44,063 nucleotides of DNA, taken from the NCBI GenBank assembly GCA_964416925.1, contig CAYQFQ010000004.1, forward strand, positions 1 through 44,063, read 5' to 3'. The notes under the pieces are model-generated. The model was not told the origin of the DNA and searched no databases. It saw only the letters and a list, made by a program, of their open reading frames with translations. The DNA is from CAYQFQ01 sp964416925. GTDB lineage: Bacteria > Patescibacteriota > Minisyncoccia > Phycocordibacterales > GWA1-40-21. The translations under genes and the position numbers were made by a program. Below, in pieces: positions 41,087-44,063 of this stretch (position 1 is its first letter; each line of letters begins with the position of its first letter).

Positions 41087-41151
41087 ATATATAATCTACC
41101 TTAAATTTTAAATATTACCAACATCCTATTCATAATAAATTAAGTTTAGAA

Positions 41152-41181
41152 AAACCACCTGACTCCCCAATCAGGTGGTTT
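41152..41181 (-). terminator. Terminator of the WG-repeat-like orphan gene
   Basis: Arms of 11 bp (41152-41162 and 41171-41181) pair perfectly around an 8-nt loop. On the minus strand TTTTT is close by. It lies 8 nt after the stop of the 41190-41525 gene. Confidence 0.9.
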
Positions 41182-41189
41182 TGTTTACA

Positions 41190-41525
41190 TCAATCCGGCA
41201 TAGGAATCGTGGTGACTAACCCAGTAGGTTTTGTCAGCGAAAGCCTACCCGCTACCATTTCAACTTTAGTATATTCCATTTCAAAAATGAATCTCCGAGT
41301 TTTGATAGAAAAGACTCCGAATAATTCCCCCTTCTTTACCAAGAGGACATTTCCAGTCAACTCGCGAATTTCATTCATGACGACAGGAAGAATCGGGTTT
41401 TTCTCCCGCGGTGTAACAACACCGAACACCTTTCTATTCTTGACGAGGTAGAGGTCAAACCTAAGAACCGAGATAAGTATGAAGCGAGCCCTAATCCACT
41501 CTATATCTTTTCTCTTGCTTGCCAT
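41190..41525 (-). CDS. Orphan protein with two WG-like repeats
   Basis: The 111-residue protein shows two similar blocks: DLYLVKNRKVFGVVTPREKNPILPVVMNEI (about 24-53) and VLLVKKGELFGVFSIKTRRFIFEMEYTKV (about 60-88). Each has the form xVKxxxxFGVxxxxxxxxI, like the WG-containing repeat of beta-rich proteins, with Phe in place of Trp. WG repeats occur in proteins of unknown function and in some toxin-associated proteins. The start has GGGGAG four bases ahead. It has its own promoter (TTGACT, 16 bp, TAATTT on the minus strand at about 41589-41617) and strong terminator. It looks GC-richer than its neighbours. Confidence 0.65.
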   Translation of the reverse strand: MASKRKDIEWIRARFILISVLRFDLYLVKNRKVFGVVTPREKNPILPVVMNEIRELTGNVLLVKKGELFGVFSIKTRRFIFEMEYTKVEMVAGRLSLTKPTGLVTTIPMPD

Positions 41526-41653
41526 AACTCCCCTTTCCGAACTTTGTAACTAGTGAACAAAAACATTTTGACTCCGATGACAAAATTAGCATTTTGGTAT
41601 TAAAAGTCAAACCCCCATTAAAAGAGTGAATTGGAAAAAACTATTTATAAAAA

Positions 41654-41681
41654 GAGCCTTCGCGTTGGTACGCGAAGGCTC
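41654..41681 (-). terminator. Strong terminator of the orphan gene 41691-42302
   Basis: Arms of 12 bp (41654-41665 and 41670-41681) pair perfectly around tggt. On the minus strand five T follow. It starts 9 nt after the stop codon. Confidence 0.95.
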
Positions 41682-41690
41682 GAAAGTTTC

Positions 41691-42302
41691 TTACTTCGGG
41701 AACTCAATTCCGAATGTCTTTACAATAACATCGGGAGAAATCGTAGGCTCTACATGCTGTCCTTGAACAACGCGTGCAAATCCAAACCTCACAAATTCCC
41801 CCACAAAACGAGTTGAGTTTTTAATAGATTCAGATCCAGCACTAAAAGACACGGTTTTAACTTGACGTGAATATGACTCAATAGTCCAAACAGACTTGTA
41901 TGTCAGAAATATCCATAGATTTTCCAAAAATAAGTCCAACTCTTCCCCTTTATAAGGGAGTTGCGGTCGGCCATTCTCAAAAGGAAGTGGTGAGAGCATT
42001 ATTTCTTTTCCGACTTTTGGATATTCAAGATCAACATCCAAAAGTGCAAATAAACGCTCTCGATACTTTCCATCAAGAATAAGAGTTGCTTTTCTGTATG
42101 GAGCTTTGATGTCCCAGACAAGCCCCTTAACAATGAATTCACTTGCACATCCGTTTGCGCGACGTCCTGTGTCTTCACAGTGGTGAACCCTTAACCAAGA
42201 CTCTTGGGGTATCTTCCACCCATGCAGCTGAGCATGTATATGTAATGCGATAACCTCGGGATTATCAATACTCGCATATGTCATAGGAACGTAGTACTCC
42301 AT
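41691..42302 (-). CDS. Orphan protein, unrecognised (203 residues)
   Basis: The 203-residue protein starts at the ATG at 42302, with AAAGGAG eight bases ahead. I recognise no family. Visible features are an N-terminal beta/alpha segment (MEYYVPMTYASIDNPEVIALHIHAQLHGW), HHCEDTGRRANGCASE with two Cys and two His (about 40-54) that could bind metal, a middle with ILDGKYRERLFALLDVDLEYP, and an Ile/Phe/Val-rich C-terminus. It is a single-gene unit with a strong terminator. The base composition is visibly GC-richer than the genes around it. Confidence 0.6.
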   Translation of the reverse strand: MEYYVPMTYASIDNPEVIALHIHAQLHGWKIPQESWLRVHHCEDTGRRANGCASEFIVKGLVWDIKAPYRKATLILDGKYRERLFALLDVDLEYPKVGKEIMLSPLPFENGRPQLPYKGEELDLFLENLWIFLTYKSVWTIESYSRQVKTVSFSAGSESIKNSTRFVGEFVRFGFARVVQGQHVEPTISPDVIVKTFGIEFPK

Positions 42303-42458
42303 AGCCCATCTCCTTTGTCTGATTTATGCCTTTATCCCGTATTTGGGACAGTCGACAACCACAGAAGCCTCAGACACTTAGCTTGTGGATTTAGTCAAAG
42401 AACCTAATCACAAATACCCTAACAGATTTTTTAATAGATGTAAATATTTAGTTTTTTC
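42303..42458. other. Leader and upstream region of the 203-residue orphan gene
   Basis: A small stem tccc/ggga (about 42334-42349) lies in front of the Shine-Dalgarno. Possible promoter pieces on the minus strand are TTTACA at about 42438 and TAGGGT 17 bp later, or TTGACT near 42399 without a good -10. I see no gene here. Confidence 0.3.
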
Positions 42459-42543
42459 TGTCATTCCCGCGTAGGCGGGAATCCAGAGTTTAGTTACATA
42501 ATCCTGGATCAGGTCTGGCCTGACTGCGCAGGCAGGGATGACA
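42459..42543. mobile_element. MITE-like palindromic element, copy 2
   Basis: The 85-bp element has ends tgtcattcccgcg and agggatgaca, and an inner cccgcgtaggcggg hairpin. It resembles 40291-40393 in ends and core. It lies between the orphan gene and the beta-helix protein. Such repeats are widespread in bacteria as non-coding mobile palindromes. Confidence 0.75.
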
Positions 42544-42567
42544 ACGAGAAAAAAAATCTTTTTCTAT

Positions 42568-44063
42568 TTATTTTATCACCCTCCTTGTAATAGGCCCAAA
42601 GTATCCAGAAACTGGTTTGATATTATTAGCTTTCTGAAACTTCTGCAGAGCTAGTTTGGTTTTAATACCAAAGTAGTTAGTCTCTCTGTTTTTCGAGCCT
42701 GATCCTGAAGTAGAAACAATAAAACCGTGAGCGTTTAGAAACTTTTGTAGTTGTAGTACCTCTGTATCTGTTTGACCTAGTTGTAGATCGTGAGTAAAGA
42801 TAAATGTAGGGATTGGCAGTGTAATTGTTGTATCTATTGCAGGTGTTGCAGGTGTTGTGGGTGTTTGTATTGTTTGTATCGTAGTAGTGGAAAATGTAGT
42901 GGTTGATATTGAATCAGTAGATGAAGCAGAATCTAATATTGTAGTTGATTCTAGTGATGGAGTGTTTAATATTGTACTAGGTCTTCTTCTCCCACAACTA
43001 AGTGTGGTAAATGTTTCGTCTGACCCATATGATGTTCCTCCAGAGTTAGTAGCAAATGCCTTGAAATGATAGGTTTTAGCACATGATAAATTTGTTAGTA
43101 TTTTTGAATAAATACCAGTTGAATATGTTCCATTATCGGTAGTAGTTGCAACATATTCAGTAGTCAAACCGTAAACGAAACCTCTTGATGTTGATGATGA
43201 AATATCGTTTGAAGTAATATTACCTGACAAATTAGCTTGCATTGAATATATCGAGGAAACTAAACCTGTAGTAACAGTAGGAGGACAGTTTGTCGTAGTA
43301 AATGTTGCGTTTGAACTTGTTGCTAAGTTTAGTGCAAAATCGATTGATGATATTTGATAATTATATGTGGTACAAGAAGCTAGATTTGTAATTGTGGTGG
43401 TCGTGGCTGAGGTGGTGGCAATTACTGATCCATATTCTGATGTTAAACCATACGCAATAGTAGAGCTTGCTAGTTCATTATTTGTCCAAGTTATTGTGGC
43501 TGATGTTGAATCTACTATAGAAGAAATGGATGTGATGGTAGGAGGGGTAGTATCAGTAACAGTAAAGACATGGGATGAATAACCTCCAGAATAAGGATAA
43601 GTAATTTGTCCAAAATTATCTGATGCTATTGTTGTTGATGCAATACCATCAACAGTAACGGTATAATCAACATTAGGGAGTAAATCACCAATAGTATAAA
43701 TAGTAGTGGTAGCCACAGAGGAAGAAGCCGTCCATTGTTTCGAATAATCCCCAGAAGTATTCCATGTGATATTTGAAATATTTAGCCACTCTGATCTAGT
43801 AGTAGAGGCATCATATGTTGGAAAGCCGCCTATGGGTGCGACGGAGAAATAGGCCGTAGATGAAGTGGTTGTTGCAATTGTATATCTGTATTTACCATCT
43901 CCATAGATACGGATGTTGCCTGAATATTGAGGACGATCAGTAGTAATAGTATATGGCGGTTGATATTCATAGGCACCAATATCGGGGGTACCATAAATAG
44001 GGTTACCCAAATAATCGGAAGTAAGACCAATATCTGTACCGGCATCAATAGCTGGAGAATTAG
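42568..44063 (-). CDS. Beta-helix, Fn3 and peptidoglycan-binding surface protein (partial, N-terminus missing)
   Basis: The 5' end of the gene lies past the right edge, and an open frame continues to it, so the TTG at 44010 is not the true start. The visible N-terminal residues NSPAIDAGTDIGLTSDYLGNPIYGTPDIGAYEYQ are the typical end of a right-handed beta-helix (choice-of-anchor-Q) domain. A beta region is followed by two Fn3-like domains (VTDTTPPTITSISSIVDSTSATITW; PPTVTTGLVSSIYSMQANLSGNI), a Thr/Ser/Ile-rich linker, and a C-terminal PG_binding_1 domain (LQLQKFLNAHGFIV, YFGIKTKLALQKFQKANNIKPVSGYFGPITRRVI). The product is probably a wall-bound surface protein. Confidence 0.9.
   Translation of the reverse strand, partial: NSPAIDAGTDIGLTSDYLGNPIYGTPDIGAYEYQPPYTITTDRPQYSGNIRIYGDGKYRYTIATTTSSTAYFSVAPIGGFPTYDASTTRSEWLNISNITWNTSGDYSKQWTASSSVATTTIYTIGDLLPNVDYTVTVDGIASTTIASDNFGQITYPYSGGYSSHVFTVTDTTPPTITSISSIVDSTSATITWTNNELASSTIAYGLTSEYGSVIATTSATTTTITNLASCTTYNYQISSIDFALNLATSSNATFTTTNCPPTVTTGLVSSIYSMQANLSGNITSNDISSSTSRGFVYGLTTEYVATTTDNGTYSTGIYSKILTNLSCAKTYHFKAFATNSGGTSYGSDETFTTLSCGRRRPSTILNTPSLESTTILDSASSTDSISTTTFSTTTIQTIQTPTTPATPAIDTTITLPIPTFIFTHDLQLGQTDTEVLQLQKFLNAHGFIVSTSGSGSKNRETNYFGIKTKLALQKFQKANNIKPVSGYFGPITRRVIK

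Noticed and set aside
42857..43582. Plus-strand Val-rich frames opposite the beta-helix/Fn3 protein.
   Set aside because: They mirror the Thr/Ser/Asn-rich repeats and have no start or stop signals.
1..44063. A closed circular element joining the two edge genes.
   Set aside because: Joining the edges puts the two halves out of frame by one base and would leave the middle of a beta-helix protein missing. The gene content is chromosomal.

Overview
The window looks like a piece of a small, AT-rich bacterial genome of the Patescibacteria/CPR type, most likely a Parcubacteria-like lineage. This is inference from gene content. The signs are compact operons with 1-11 nt gaps or overlaps, shortened ribosomal and translation proteins, a PaaX/Cas2-like orphan regulator, a PEGA membrane protein, a soluble-type VirD4/TraD ATPase with a long low-complexity tail, a 31-residue histone H1-like peptide, and secreted beta-helix/Fn3 proteins. 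TGA is used as a stop several times, so the code is standard. Two runs of ten Ns (9385-9394 and 14799-14808) show that this is a scaffold, and both ends of the window cut through secreted beta-helix-type genes.

Layout, almost all on the minus strand up to 27.4 kb. 1-408 is the N-terminus of a secreted protein. 656-3105 is a PEGA protein and a membrane glycosyltransferase. 3112-3358 is a repeat-rich segment with tRNA-Thr(UGU). 3408-6602 is a translation block (rpmE, prfA, rpsB, tsf and a small membrane protein). 6674-8792 holds a coiled-coil lytic transglycosylase and rplY. 8833-13206 holds central carbon genes (fba, rpe, rpiB) and gatB, interrupted by a Cas2-like/PaaX-like gene flanked by palindromes. 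13374-13702 is a plus-strand two-gene micro-operon. 13790-19045 has obgE, a MYG1-like hydrolase, a membrane protein, gpmI and eno. 19234-23137 has an orphan gene, a DUF1653 gene, secA and the H1-like peptide. 23358-26915 has murB, a structured 380-nt intergenic region with a probable small RNA, and an O-antigen-ligase/TPR protein.

From 26982 to 36001 lies a surface-polysaccharide locus, mostly on the plus strand: a nucleotidyltransferase, a flippase, FkbM and zinc-ribbon methyltransferases, several glycosyltransferases and a GT11 fucosyltransferase. With the O-antigen ligase beside it, this makes a nearly complete build-flip-polymerise set. 36003-44063 has the VirD4-like ATPase, three orphan cassettes with their own signals, a DUF4015 hydrolase, rsmI, two MITE-like repeats and the C-terminus of a beta-helix/Fn3/peptidoglycan-binding protein.

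Two themes deserve a second look. First, a standalone HTH-Cas2-like gene sits between two related long palindromes. Second, a class of short, unrecognised genes that look GC-richer than their surroundings each carry strong Shine-Dalgarno sequences and a strong hairpin terminator, and most have a near-consensus promoter. Extended -10 promoters (TGNTATAAT-like) recur, and twice a promoter -35 box lies inside the preceding terminator hairpin.
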